8,419 nucleotides of DNA, taken from NCBI GenBank assembly GCA_021826655.1, contig JAKAZC010000108.1, positions 1 to 8,419 on the forward strand, given 5' to 3'. Source of the DNA: Actinomycetes bacterium (GTDB lineage Bacteria; Actinomycetota; Acidimicrobiia; Acidimicrobiales; RAAP-2). The translations under genes and the position numbers were made by a program. The notes under the pieces were generated by a model. The model saw only the letters and a list, made by a program, of their open reading frames with translations, was not told the DNA's origin and did no database searches. Position 1 is the first letter of the stretch. Every line of letters begins with the position of its first letter. Positions 1 through 5,957 of this stretch are shown here, piece by piece.

Positions 1-1183
1 CGCCGGTGGCCTCGACGATCCAGTCGCCGCCGACGTAGATGGCCGTGTGGTACACCGTCGTCCAGTCGGCCGTGTTCGATCCCCAGAACACCAGGTCGCC
101 AGACTGGAGTTCGTCCAGGGCGACCGGAGTGCCGGCCGTGTGGTTTTGGTCGTCGGCCACCCGGGCGAAGGACACGCCGGCCGCCTGGGACCACGCCGCG
201 AGGGCGAGGCCCGAACAGTCGTACCCGACGGGTCCGTTCCCGCCCCAGATGTAGGGCTTGCCCAGTTGCTGGAACGCGAACAGCACGGCCTTGTCGCCAG
301 GGGTCACCGGTCGGTACATCAGGGCCTGTGGCGCGGGGACCGAGCCGGCGGCGTCCCCGTAGGCCTGGGCGGTCCCGTTCTGGGCGAGGACCCAGTAGCC
401 GCCCCCGTCGCGGGTGGCGACGAGCCGCTCGACCGGCTCGGCGGTGGCCCCGGGCGAGGAACCGTGGAACCCCGCGTCGCCGAATGCGAACACGCCCCCG
501 TCGGCGGCGACCATCCAGTACCCGCGACCGTCCGGGGCGGCGTCCATCCCGATGATCGGCTGCGCCAGCGTGAGGCTCCCCGTCGATCCGTAGAACCCGG
601 CGTCACCGAAAGCGAACACCCCTCCGTCCGACGCGACCAGCCAGTAGCCGTGACCGTCCGCGGTCGCAGCCATACCCACGATCGGCCGGTTGAGGAGCAG
701 ATTGCCGGTCGACCCGTAGAACCCGGCATCACCGAAGGAGAAGATCCCCCCGTCCGAAGCCACCATCCAGTAGCCCTTGTCGTCGGTGGTCTGTGCCATC
801 CCGACGATCGGCTCGTTGAGGTGGAGCGCGCCGGTCGAGCCGAAGAACCGGGCATCGCCGTAGCTGAAGATCCCGCCGTCACCGGCGGTCAGCCAGTAGC
901 CGGCGCGGTCGGCGGTCGCGACCGCGGCGACCAGCGGTTGGTTGAGGGGACCGGCCGGCGCACCCAGCGCGGGCACCCCGAAGGCCCGGACCCCGCCGGC
1001 CGGCGTGACCAGCCAGTAGGCGTCGGACGCCGGGGACGGAAGGAGGCCGTGGGTCCCGGACGCTGAAGCACCGGCCACCCCGACCGTCCCCGGCGTCCCG
1101 ACGGCGCACAGGGCCAGCCCGACGGCCACGAGTGACACCGCCCTCGCGACGAGGGCCCGTCGCCTGGTCCGACATGTAGCCAT
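1..1183 (-). CDS. Exported NlpC/P60 cell-wall peptidase with six N-terminal GYW repeats (C-terminus off the window)
   Basis: The frame is open from an ATG at 1183 to the window edge, giving 394 visible residues and no stop. Residues 1-41 look like a Sec signal peptide: an Arg-rich start (RTRRR), a hydrophobic core at about 10-28 and an Ala/Ser/Gly exit ending near ASA at 39-41. Residues 54-281 are six repeats centred on Y-W pairs at 56, 96, 138, 180, 222 and 263. Residues about 297-394 are an NlpC/P60 domain: YIWGG at 311-315, nucleophile Cys323 in DCSGL, His379 in YHTAIYVG, and Glu391 twelve residues later. This Cys/His/Glu set has the spacing of mycobacterial RipA. Members cut peptide stems of peptidoglycan (gamma-D-Glu to diamino acid bond), so it probably acts outside the membrane in wall remodelling or division; the repeats could bind wall or surface polymers (inference). 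The start is supported by GGAGGT six bases upstream. The missing end is probably short, since the domain is nearly complete. Confidence 0.92.
   Translation of the reverse strand, partial: MATCRTRRRALVARAVSLVAVGLALCAVGTPGTVGVAGASASGTHGLLPSPASDAYWLVTPAGGVRAFGVPALGAPAGPLNQPLVAAVATADRAGYWLTAGDGGIFSYGDARFFGSTGALHLNEPIVGMAQTTDDKGYWMVASDGGIFSFGDAGFYGSTGNLLLNRPIVGMAATADGHGYWLVASDGGVFAFGDAGFYGSTGSLTLAQPIIGMDAAPDGRGYWMVAADGGVFAFGDAGFHGSSPGATAEPVERLVATRDGGGYWVLAQNGTAQAYGDAAGSVPAPQALMYRPVTPGDKAVLFAFQQLGKPYIWGGNGPVGYDCSGLALAAWSQAAGVSFARVADDQNHTAGTPVALDELQSGDLVFWGSNTADWTTVYHTAIYVGGDWIVEATG
341..1024 (-). repeat. Six tandem ~126-bp coding repeats (GYW / GDA-FxGS blades)
   Basis: Translated on the minus strand, the pattern GYW-[LM]-V-A-x-DGG-[VI]-F-x-FGDA-x-F-x-GSTG recurs. 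The Y-W spacings are 40, 42, 42, 42 and 41 residues. The middle three units (Tyr138, 180, 222) are most alike, and stretches near 590-660 and 714-785 are nearly the same at DNA level, 126 bases apart. The first unit lacks the GDA/GST part and the last is eroded, so the array looks expanded from its centre. Units of this length with alternating hydrophobic and Gly-rich turns suggest beta-propeller blades; six would make one closed propeller (inference). Confidence 0.88.
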
Positions 1184-1189
1184 GGCTCG

Positions 1190-1195
1190 ACCTCC
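1190..1195 (-). promoter_or_regulatory. Strong ribosome binding site of the NlpC/P60 gene
   Basis: On the minus strand GGAGGT lies six bases before the ATG at 1183. It fixes the start and excludes the out-of-frame ATG at 1175. It is the clearest Shine-Dalgarno sequence in the window; most other genes here have weak or none. Confidence 0.8.
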
Positions 1196-1235
1196 GGACG
1201 CGGCGATGACCTCCGTGGTCGCACCTGGAGTGGCC

Positions 1236-1244
1236 AGAGTACCA
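1236..1244 (-). promoter_or_regulatory. Extended -10 promoter candidate for the NlpC/P60 gene
   Basis: The minus strand reads TGG-TACTCT, matching the TGn extended -10 followed by TAnnnT used by actinobacterial housekeeping sigma factors. There is no recognisable -35 at 16-18 bases. Transcription would begin near 1229, leaving about 45 bases of leader that contain the ribosome binding site. Confidence 0.4.
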
Positions 1245-1253
1245 CTCAGAGTG
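1243..1253. promoter_or_regulatory. Small inverted repeat overlapping the extended -10 (possible operator)
   Basis: CACTC-A-GAGTG is a perfect 5-base inverted repeat around one central base. It abuts the -10 of the peptidase gene and overlaps its TG element, where a repressor would block polymerase. Arms this short can arise by chance. Confidence 0.22.
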
Positions 1254-1292
1254 ATGTCCGGGCCGGCGTAGAGCGTCGGTCGGACGACCCGG

Positions 1293-2087
1293 TCAGCCGA
1301 CGGTGGCGATACCGCCGTCGACCGGGATGACGGCTCCGGTCAGGTACGAGCCGGCCCGTGAGGCGAGGAACAGCGCCACCCCGGCCATGTCGTCCGGACG
1401 TCCGATGCGCCGGAGCGGTGCCGATGCGGCGATCTGGTCGCCGAAGGCGTCGAGGGTGGCTGCCATCATCTTCGACTCGAACGGTCCCGGGGCCACCGCG
1501 TTCACCGTGATCCCCGGGGCGAGGTGTCGCGCCAGGTGCCGGGTGAGCTGGTGGACGGCGGCCTTAGACGACGAGTAGGAGTACGACTCCAGTACGGGCA
1601 CGTGGATGCCGTCGATGGAGCCGATGTTGATCACCCGGGCCGGGTCCTCGTCGGTCGACGCCGCCCGCAGCACGGGCAGGAAGAATTTCGTGGTGTGGAA
1701 CACGCCCTGGACGTTCAGGCGGAGGACCCGGTCCCACGATGCGGTGTCGTGCTCGGCCAGCGGCGCCCCCCAGGTGGCCCCGGCGTTGTTCACGAGTACG
1801 TGGACGCGGTCGTGGTCCACCGCCACCGCCTCGGCGAAGGACCGGGCCCCCTCCTCGGTCGAGAGGTCGGCGGCCAGTCCGGAACAGGCGCCGAAGGCGG
1901 AGAGCTCTGCCACGGTGCGTTGGACGGCGTCGGCCTTGCGCGACGCGATGACCACGTCGGCCCCGGCGGCGACGAAGCCTCCGGCGATCATCCGCCCGAT
2001 GCCGCGGCTGCCGCGGGTGACCACGACGGTCTTGCCGGCGACGTCGAAGAGTGCGTCGGGTCGGGTGGGGGCGGAGGTGTCGGTCAT
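1293..2087 (-). CDS. Short-chain dehydrogenase/reductase (classical SDR, RhlG/FabG-like)
   Basis: This 264-residue protein is of normal length for a classical SDR, which are NAD(P)-dependent oxidoreductases acting on alcohols or ketones, including 3-oxoacyl and 3-hydroxyacyl thioesters. The Rossmann motif is at 24-31 but reads T-R-G-S-R-G-I-G, so the first Gly of the usual TGxxxGIG is Arg25. Arg50-Lys51 after strand beta-2 suggests NADP(H) preference. NNAG is at 100-103, Asn125 follows in LNV, and the catalytic set Ser157, Tyr171, Lys175 (YSSSK) is intact. PG at 200-201 and the C-terminal VDGG at 257-259 are typical. The start ATG has no ribosome binding site but sits eight bases after a -10 box, consistent with a leaderless message. 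The divergent acyl-CoA dehydrogenase suggests a fatty-acyl or related CoA-ester substrate (inference); the true substrate cannot be read from sequence. Confidence 0.93.
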   Translation of the reverse strand: MTDTSAPTRPDALFDVAGKTVVVTRGSRGIGRMIAGGFVAAGADVVIASRKADAVQRTVAELSAFGACSGLAADLSTEEGARSFAEAVAVDHDRVHVLVNNAGATWGAPLAEHDTASWDRVLRLNVQGVFHTTKFFLPVLRAASTDEDPARVINIGSIDGIHVPVLESYSYSSSKAAVHQLTRHLARHLAPGITVNAVAPGPFESKMMAATLDAFGDQIAASAPLRRIGRPDDMAGVALFLASRAGSYLTGAVIPVDGGIATVG

Positions 2088-2095
2088 GGCAGGGG

Positions 2096-2124
2096 ACGGT
2101 ACCCCACCCCGGCCCCGTTGGTAA
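2096..2124 (-). promoter_or_regulatory. Probable leaderless promoter of the SDR gene
   Basis: On the minus strand a -35-like TTACCA (2119-2124), a 17-base spacer and a -10-like TACCGT (2096-2101) are followed after eight bases by the ATG at 2087. Each hexamer is a partial consensus match, but the spacing is ideal and would start transcription at or next to the initiation codon. Its -35 overlaps the -10 of the opposite gene. Confidence 0.45.
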
Positions 2125-2127
2125 CGT
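2119..2127 (+). promoter_or_regulatory. Extended -10 promoter candidate for the acyl-CoA dehydrogenase gene
   Basis: TGG-TAACGT fits TGn-TAnnnT. Transcription would begin near 2134-2135, giving a leader of about 14 bases that carries GGGG (2137-2140) eight bases before the GTG start. No -35 is visible at the right distance. It overlaps the -35 of the divergent SDR promoter. Confidence 0.42.
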
Positions 2128-2148
2128 CCCGTCCATGGGGACGACCAC

Positions 2149-3300
2149 GTGCACCTGGCGCTGACCGACGAGCAGCGCGACCTGCAGGCGGAATTGCGGG
2201 CCTACTTCGCCGGCCTGGCCGCGCCCGGTCCCGACGGCGGACGCCCGGACTACGTGGAGACGATCCGCCGGATGGGCGACGACGGCTGGCTGGGGATCGG
2301 CTGGCCCGTCGAGTTCGGCGGTCACGGGCGGGGACCGATCGACCAGATGATCTTCGTCGAGGAGTCCCACTGGGCCGGTGTGCCACTTCCGTTGCTGACC
2401 CTCAACAGCGTGGGGCCGGCCATCATGCAGCTCGGCACCGACGAGCAGAAGGAACGCTTCCTGCCGGCGATCCTGCGCGGCGAGGTGCACTTCTCGATCG
2501 GCTACACCGAGCCCACCGCGGGCACCGACCTGGCCTCGCTGCGGACCCGGGCCGTCCGCGACGGGGACGAGTACGTCATCAACGGCGAGAAGCTGTACAC
2601 CAGTGCCATCCAGTACGCCGACTACGTGTGGCTCGCAGCACGTACCGATCCGGACGTGCCCAAGCACAAGGGGCTGTCGGTGTTCATCGTCCCCGTCGAC
2701 ACGCCCGGATTCAGCTGGACGCCGTTGGCCACCGTGGCCGGGGAGTTCACCAGCTCCACCTTCTACGAGGACGTCCGGGTGCCGGCGGCCAACCTGGTGG
2801 GCGAGGAGAACGGCGGGTGGACGCTCATCACCAACCAGCTCAACTTCGAGCGCGTGGCGATCTGTCCGGTGTCCGGGATCCTCCGCGACCTGGCCGACGT
2901 CCGCGCCTGGGCCCAGGGGGAGTGCCTGGCCGACGGCCGTCGGGTGATCGACCAGGAGTGGGTCCAGGTCCAGCTGGCGCGGCTGTGGGCCCGAGCGGAG
3001 TACCTCAAACTCATCAACTGGAAGGTGGCCTGGGCCGCCGACAAGGGCCTGAACCCGGCCGACGCCTCGGCCACCAAGGTCTACGGCAGCGAGTTCGCGC
3101 TCGAGGCCTACCGGGTCCTGGGGGAGATCGTGGGCCAGGCCGGCTACCTGGCCGGAGGCTCGCCCGGTGCCGTGCTCGGCGGTCGGCTGGAGCACCGGGC
3201 GCGGAGTCAGACCATCTTCACCTTCGGTGGTGGGACCAATGAGATCCAACGGGACATCATCTCGTGGCTGGGCCTCGGCCTACCCCGTTCGCCGCGCTAG
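2149..3300 (+). CDS. Acyl-CoA dehydrogenase, FadE26-like (catalytic Glu at the isovaleryl-CoA dehydrogenase position)
   Basis: This 383-residue flavoprotein has normal acyl-CoA dehydrogenase length. The family uses FAD to oxidise acyl-CoA to the 2,3-enoyl-CoA, passing electrons to electron-transfer flavoprotein. The helical N-terminal domain (about 1-115), the middle beta-domain with GYTEPTAGTDLASL (118-131), and the C-terminal helical domain ending in GGGTNEIQRDII (360-371) are all present. At the medium-chain-enzyme catalytic position in that last motif there is Gly, not Glu. Glu234 in NFERV matches the base used by isovaleryl-CoA dehydrogenase and by FadE26 of the mycobacterial sterol side-chain enzymes. 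FadE26-type chains often pair with a second non-catalytic chain; none is visible here. GTG is the only start in frame, since a TAA occurs at 2122-2124 with no other start between, and GGGG lies eight bases upstream. The substrate is unknown; a branched, cyclic or terpenoid-like acyl-CoA is possible (inference). Confidence 0.93.
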   Translation: MHLALTDEQRDLQAELRAYFAGLAAPGPDGGRPDYVETIRRMGDDGWLGIGWPVEFGGHGRGPIDQMIFVEESHWAGVPLPLLTLNSVGPAIMQLGTDEQKERFLPAILRGEVHFSIGYTEPTAGTDLASLRTRAVRDGDEYVINGEKLYTSAIQYADYVWLAARTDPDVPKHKGLSVFIVPVDTPGFSWTPLATVAGEFTSSTFYEDVRVPAANLVGEENGGWTLITNQLNFERVAICPVSGILRDLADVRAWAQGECLADGRRVIDQEWVQVQLARLWARAEYLKLINWKVAWAADKGLNPADASATKVYGSEFALEAYRVLGEIVGQAGYLAGGSPGAVLGGRLEHRARSQTIFTFGGGTNEIQRDIISWLGLGLPRSPR

Positions 3301-3352
3301 CCGCCACCGTCGGGGCACCCGGCCCGAGCCCGTGCGACCGTGCCGCCCGTCC

Positions 3353-3358
3353 TACACT
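3353..3358 (+). promoter_or_regulatory. Possible -10 box upstream of the alpha/beta hydrolase gene
   Basis: TACACT fits TAnnnT and lies about 52 bases before the ATG at 3411, in the 110-base gap after the dehydrogenase. No -35 or TGn element supports it. The hydrolase may instead be read through from the dehydrogenase gene, as no terminator hairpin was found in the gap. Confidence 0.25.
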
Positions 3359-3410
3359 TCGGCCGACGGCAGCGGAGCGCGTCCGCGGCCGGACGACGGG
3401 GAGGAAGCAG

Positions 3411-4199
3411 ATGGCGACGGCCGAGGTCAACGGGGCGACGATCGCGTACGACGACACCGGTGGCAGCGGCCCGCCGGTGGTACTGGCCCACGGGTTCTTG
3501 ATGGACCGGACCATGTTCGGTGCCCAGGTGGACGCGTTGCGCGACCGGTACCGGGTGGTCACCTGGGACCAGCGCGGCTTCGGCGAGACCGTCTACGACG
3601 GGGAACCGTTCACCTACTGGGACTCGGCGGCCGACTGCCTCGGTCTCCTCGATCAACTGGGCATCGACCGGGCCGTGCTCGGTGGCATGTCCCAGGGCGG
3701 GTTCGTAGGGCTGCGGGCGGCGGTGCTGGCCCCGGACCGGGTGCGAGGCCTGGTCCTGCTCGACACCCAGGCCGGTCCCGAGGACGCCGAGGTCGTCCCG
3801 CTCTATGCGGCGATGATCGCCGAGTGGGTGACGTCAGGTCCCACCGACGAGCTGGCCGCCACGACGGCGTCGATCATCATCGGGGATCCCGACCTCAGCG
3901 CCACCTGGTCGGCCGTGTGGAAGTCCCGACCCCAGGAGACCTTGGCCGCGCCGGGTCGGGCCCTGCTCGAGCGCGAGAGCCTCGCCGACCGCCTGGGGGA
4001 GATCACCGCGCCCGCACTCGTGGTCCACGGCGACGCCGACGTGGCCATCTCGATCGACAAGGCCGAGGCGCTCGCCAGCGGGCTGTCGGGGTGCGCTGGC
4101 GTGGTGGTCGTGGACGGCGGGAGCCACGCTGCCAACATGACCCATCCGGGGCCGGTCAACGACGCGATCCTGGCCTTCCTCGGGGGACTGCCGGCCTGA
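3411..4199 (+). CDS. Alpha/beta hydrolase (esterase/lactonase/C-C hydrolase-like)
   Basis: The 262-residue chain has the usual single-domain length. LAHGF (25-29) supplies the oxyanion turn, WDQRGFG (52-58) is the conserved loop, the nucleophile elbow G-M-S94-Q-G holds the catalytic Ser, HGDAD at 206-210 gives Asp210, and GGSHAANMTHP gives His239. A cap domain lies at about 120-190. I chose ATG 3411 because GGGGAGGAA (3398-3406) sits four bases upstream and the protein then begins exactly where the family begins. The frame stays open upstream to 3264, but that would overlap the dehydrogenase gene. It probably hydrolyses an ester, lactone, enol-lactone or C-C bond in the cytoplasm; no signal peptide is visible. 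Co-direction with the acyl-CoA dehydrogenase suggests a shared degradative route. Haloperoxidase-like or 3-oxoadipate enol-lactonase-like labels would be equally likely in automatic annotation. Confidence 0.92.
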   Translation: MATAEVNGATIAYDDTGGSGPPVVLAHGFLMDRTMFGAQVDALRDRYRVVTWDQRGFGETVYDGEPFTYWDSAADCLGLLDQLGIDRAVLGGMSQGGFVGLRAAVLAPDRVRGLVLLDTQAGPEDAEVVPLYAAMIAEWVTSGPTDELAATTASIIIGDPDLSATWSAVWKSRPQETLAAPGRALLERESLADRLGEITAPALVVHGDADVAISIDKAEALASGLSGCAGVVVVDGGSHAANMTHPGPVNDAILAFLGGLPA

Positions 4200-4201
4200 C
4201 C

Positions 4202-4229
4202 CCGGACGGTCGCGGCCCGAACCGTCCGG
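4202..4229. terminator. Bidirectional hairpin between convergent genes
   Basis: CCGGACGGT (4202-4210) and ACCGTCCGG (4221-4229) form a perfect 9-base inverted repeat around a 10-base loop. It begins three bases after the hydrolase stop and lies 16 bases beyond the stop of the opposing lipoprotein gene. It has no T-run on either side, so it resembles the U-less hairpin terminators proposed for high-GC actinobacteria; it could equally protect 3' ends. Confidence 0.6.
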
Positions 4230-4245
4230 CACCCCGGTCAGCCGC

Positions 4246-5922
4246 TCAGCCCTGGGGTGCCAGCCCGGCGGCCACGGGCAGGGTCACATGGATTCCGGCG
4301 AAGGTGACCGATCCCCCGAGCTGGGGCGTGGCGTAGGCGACGGTCGTGGCCACCAGCTGCAGTTCGACGTGGCTCGCAGGCGTGGCGGTGTAGGCCACGA
4401 TCTCCAGAGGGACGTCGGCCACGTGGGCACGCCCGTCGAGGGTGACCGCGATCGGCGTGATCTGGTTCCCCAGCACGATCCCGGTGGTCGTGTCGACCAG
4501 TTGGGCGAAGACCCGGGTGGGCCGGTCGTGTGCGGGGACCGTTCCGGTGTACGTGAACGACAGTCGGGGAGCGCCGACGACCACGCCGGACCTGGCGAAC
4601 ACCACCGGGACGTCGACCGCGTTGGCCGCCGGGGCCGGGGTGATGCCGGCAGCCAGGGAGCCCAGTTGCTGGTCGGCCGGGACCGACGTGACCGGCCCCG
4701 ACCCACCGGTCGCCACCAGCGCCAGGGTCCCCGACCCCGAACCTGCGAACGGCATGGTCTGCGGCACCGGGTAGGAGGCGGCCGAGTAGGCGGTCCCGTT
4801 CTGGTCGACGAACTGGAATCCAGGCCCGGTGGCGACCGAGGTGTCCCGCTGCACGTAGCGCTTCAGCCACGCCATCGTCGCCTGCCCCGGCGCCGCGGTG
4901 TTGCCCGGGTCGGTCAGGCAGATGCCGTGGCCCCCGCAGAACCACTGCATCGCGACCGGCGTGCCCGAGGAGCGCAGCGCCTCGTAGTTGTCGACGCCCT
5001 CCTGCAAGGTGAAGAGGGTGTCGACCGTCCCCTGGATGAGGAGCGTCGGTGCGGTGATCCGGTGGATCAGGCGATCGGGCCCCCGGCCGGCGAACCACGC
5101 TGCCTGGGCGGGGGTGATGGTCCCCGTGGTCCTGCCCGCCACGGCGGCCGCGGCGACGATCGGGTTCACGTGGTCGGCGCCCGACAGGTTGGTCAGGATG
5201 CCCGACCAGCCGGTCTTGACCGTGCCGGCCTTGTCGAGACTGGTCGACAGCGAGTGCCAGGCGATGGTGGGGACGATGGCGTCGACGCGGCAGTCGGTGG
5301 CCGCCGTCACCAATTGGATCCCTCCGCCGTAGGACCCACCGACCATCCCCATGCGCGGGTCGCCGGGCGCGTCGAGCTGGACGCCCGGCCGGGTGGCCAC
5401 CCAGCTGATCAGGGTGCTGACGTCCCGGGCCTCGAAGGCGGCGCTGTCGACCTGCGCGCTGCCCCCCGACTTGCCGAAGCCACGGGGGTCCCAGGTCAGG
5501 ACGTTGTAGCCGCCGTCGAGGAGGTCCTTGATCGGCGAGCCGCCGAGGATGCCCTGGCCGGTCGTGTCCGTGTCGCCGGGCAGGCTCCACCCCGGGCCCA
5601 TCAGCACCGTCGGGTGGGGCCCGGGTCCGGCCTGGGGACGGTAGGTGCTCAGCGGGAACCAGTGGGCCCGGATCACGGTTCCGTCGAACGACGTGACGTC
5701 CCAGTCGGTCGGGATCCCGGCGACGGGCACCGCGTGCACGTGCACCACCGGCCGGTGGCACGAGGTGGTGCGGACCGTCGGGGACGCCGAACCCGCCGGG
5801 GCGGTCGAGGAGGCGGCCGAGGAGCACCCGGCCAGGGTGCCGGCGAGCACCAGGGCAACCAGTGCGCCCCGGTGGACGGGCCGGCTGTTCTGACGCGGCG
5901 GACGGGTCCGGGTGGGTCGCAT
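4246..5922 (-). CDS. Exported lipoprotein hydrolase, CocE/NonD / S15 X-prolyl dipeptidyl-peptidase-like
   Basis: The protein has 558 residues. A basic N-terminus and a hydrophobic stretch at about 19-30 lead to the lipobox L30-A31-G32-C33, so the mature protein should be lipid-anchored outside the membrane, followed by a low-complexity Ser/Ala/Thr linker to about 52. The alpha/beta-hydrolase core runs from about 72 to 358: GPG at 109-111, WDPRGFGKSGG (144-154), nucleophile Ser197 in GGSYGGG, Asp301 in GTVDTLF, and His332 in CGGHGIC. The region after about 365 is Thr/Val-rich beta structure, matching the jelly-roll-like C-terminal domain of the S15/CocE group. Cys329 and Cys335 flank the catalytic His and could form a disulfide; Cys55 and Cys211 could form another. 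Family members release X-Pro dipeptides or hydrolyse esters and amides; the substrate cannot be chosen from sequence. The ATG has no ribosome binding site but has a leaderless-type promoter. It is divergent from the MFS exporter. Confidence 0.9.
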   Translation of the reverse strand: MRPTRTRPPRQNSRPVHRGALVALVLAGTLAGCSSAASSTAPAGSASPTVRTTSCHRPVVHVHAVPVAGIPTDWDVTSFDGTVIRAHWFPLSTYRPQAGPGPHPTVLMGPGWSLPGDTDTTGQGILGGSPIKDLLDGGYNVLTWDPRGFGKSGGSAQVDSAAFEARDVSTLISWVATRPGVQLDAPGDPRMGMVGGSYGGGIQLVTAATDCRVDAIVPTIAWHSLSTSLDKAGTVKTGWSGILTNLSGADHVNPIVAAAAVAGRTTGTITPAQAAWFAGRGPDRLIHRITAPTLLIQGTVDTLFTLQEGVDNYEALRSSGTPVAMQWFCGGHGICLTDPGNTAAPGQATMAWLKRYVQRDTSVATGPGFQFVDQNGTAYSAASYPVPQTMPFAGSGSGTLALVATGGSGPVTSVPADQQLGSLAAGITPAPAANAVDVPVVFARSGVVVGAPRLSFTYTGTVPAHDRPTRVFAQLVDTTTGIVLGNQITPIAVTLDGRAHVADVPLEIVAYTATPASHVELQLVATTVAYATPQLGGSVTFAGIHVTLPVAAGLAPQG

Positions 5923-5928
5923 CAGCGG

Positions 5929-5957
5929 AGTGTTGCACCACCCCCGCGGCCCGGCAA
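5929..5957 (-). promoter_or_regulatory. Probable leaderless promoter of the lipoprotein hydrolase gene
   Basis: On the minus strand TTGCCG (5952-5957), a 17-base spacer, then AACACT (5929-5934) and six bases to the ATG at 5922. The -10 is a weak match, but the geometry equals that of the divergent MFS promoter, including the same -35 hexamer. Confidence 0.4.

Noticed and set aside
47..1066. Long plus-strand open frame of 339 codons over the peptidase gene
   Set aside because: It is antisense to a frame with a signal peptide, regular repeats and an NlpC/P60 active site; its own translation is low-complexity Arg/Gly/Val/Pro, typical of shadow frames in GC-rich DNA.
1275..1301. GTCGG / CCGAC inverted repeat at the end of the SDR gene as a terminator
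   Set aside because: Five-base arms overlapping the stop codon in GC-rich DNA; too weak.
1524..3242. Long overlapping open frames on both strands (1524-3242 plus, 1564-3249 minus) that cross the SDR/dehydrogenase junction
   Set aside because: They run through two clear genes in opposite directions and encode Arg/Gly/Pro-rich sequence with no motif.
3264..3410. N-terminal extension of the alpha/beta hydrolase to an upstream ATG at 3264
   Set aside because: It would overlap the dehydrogenase gene and add an Ala/Arg/Pro-rich segment absent from the family; ATG 3411 has a good ribosome binding site.
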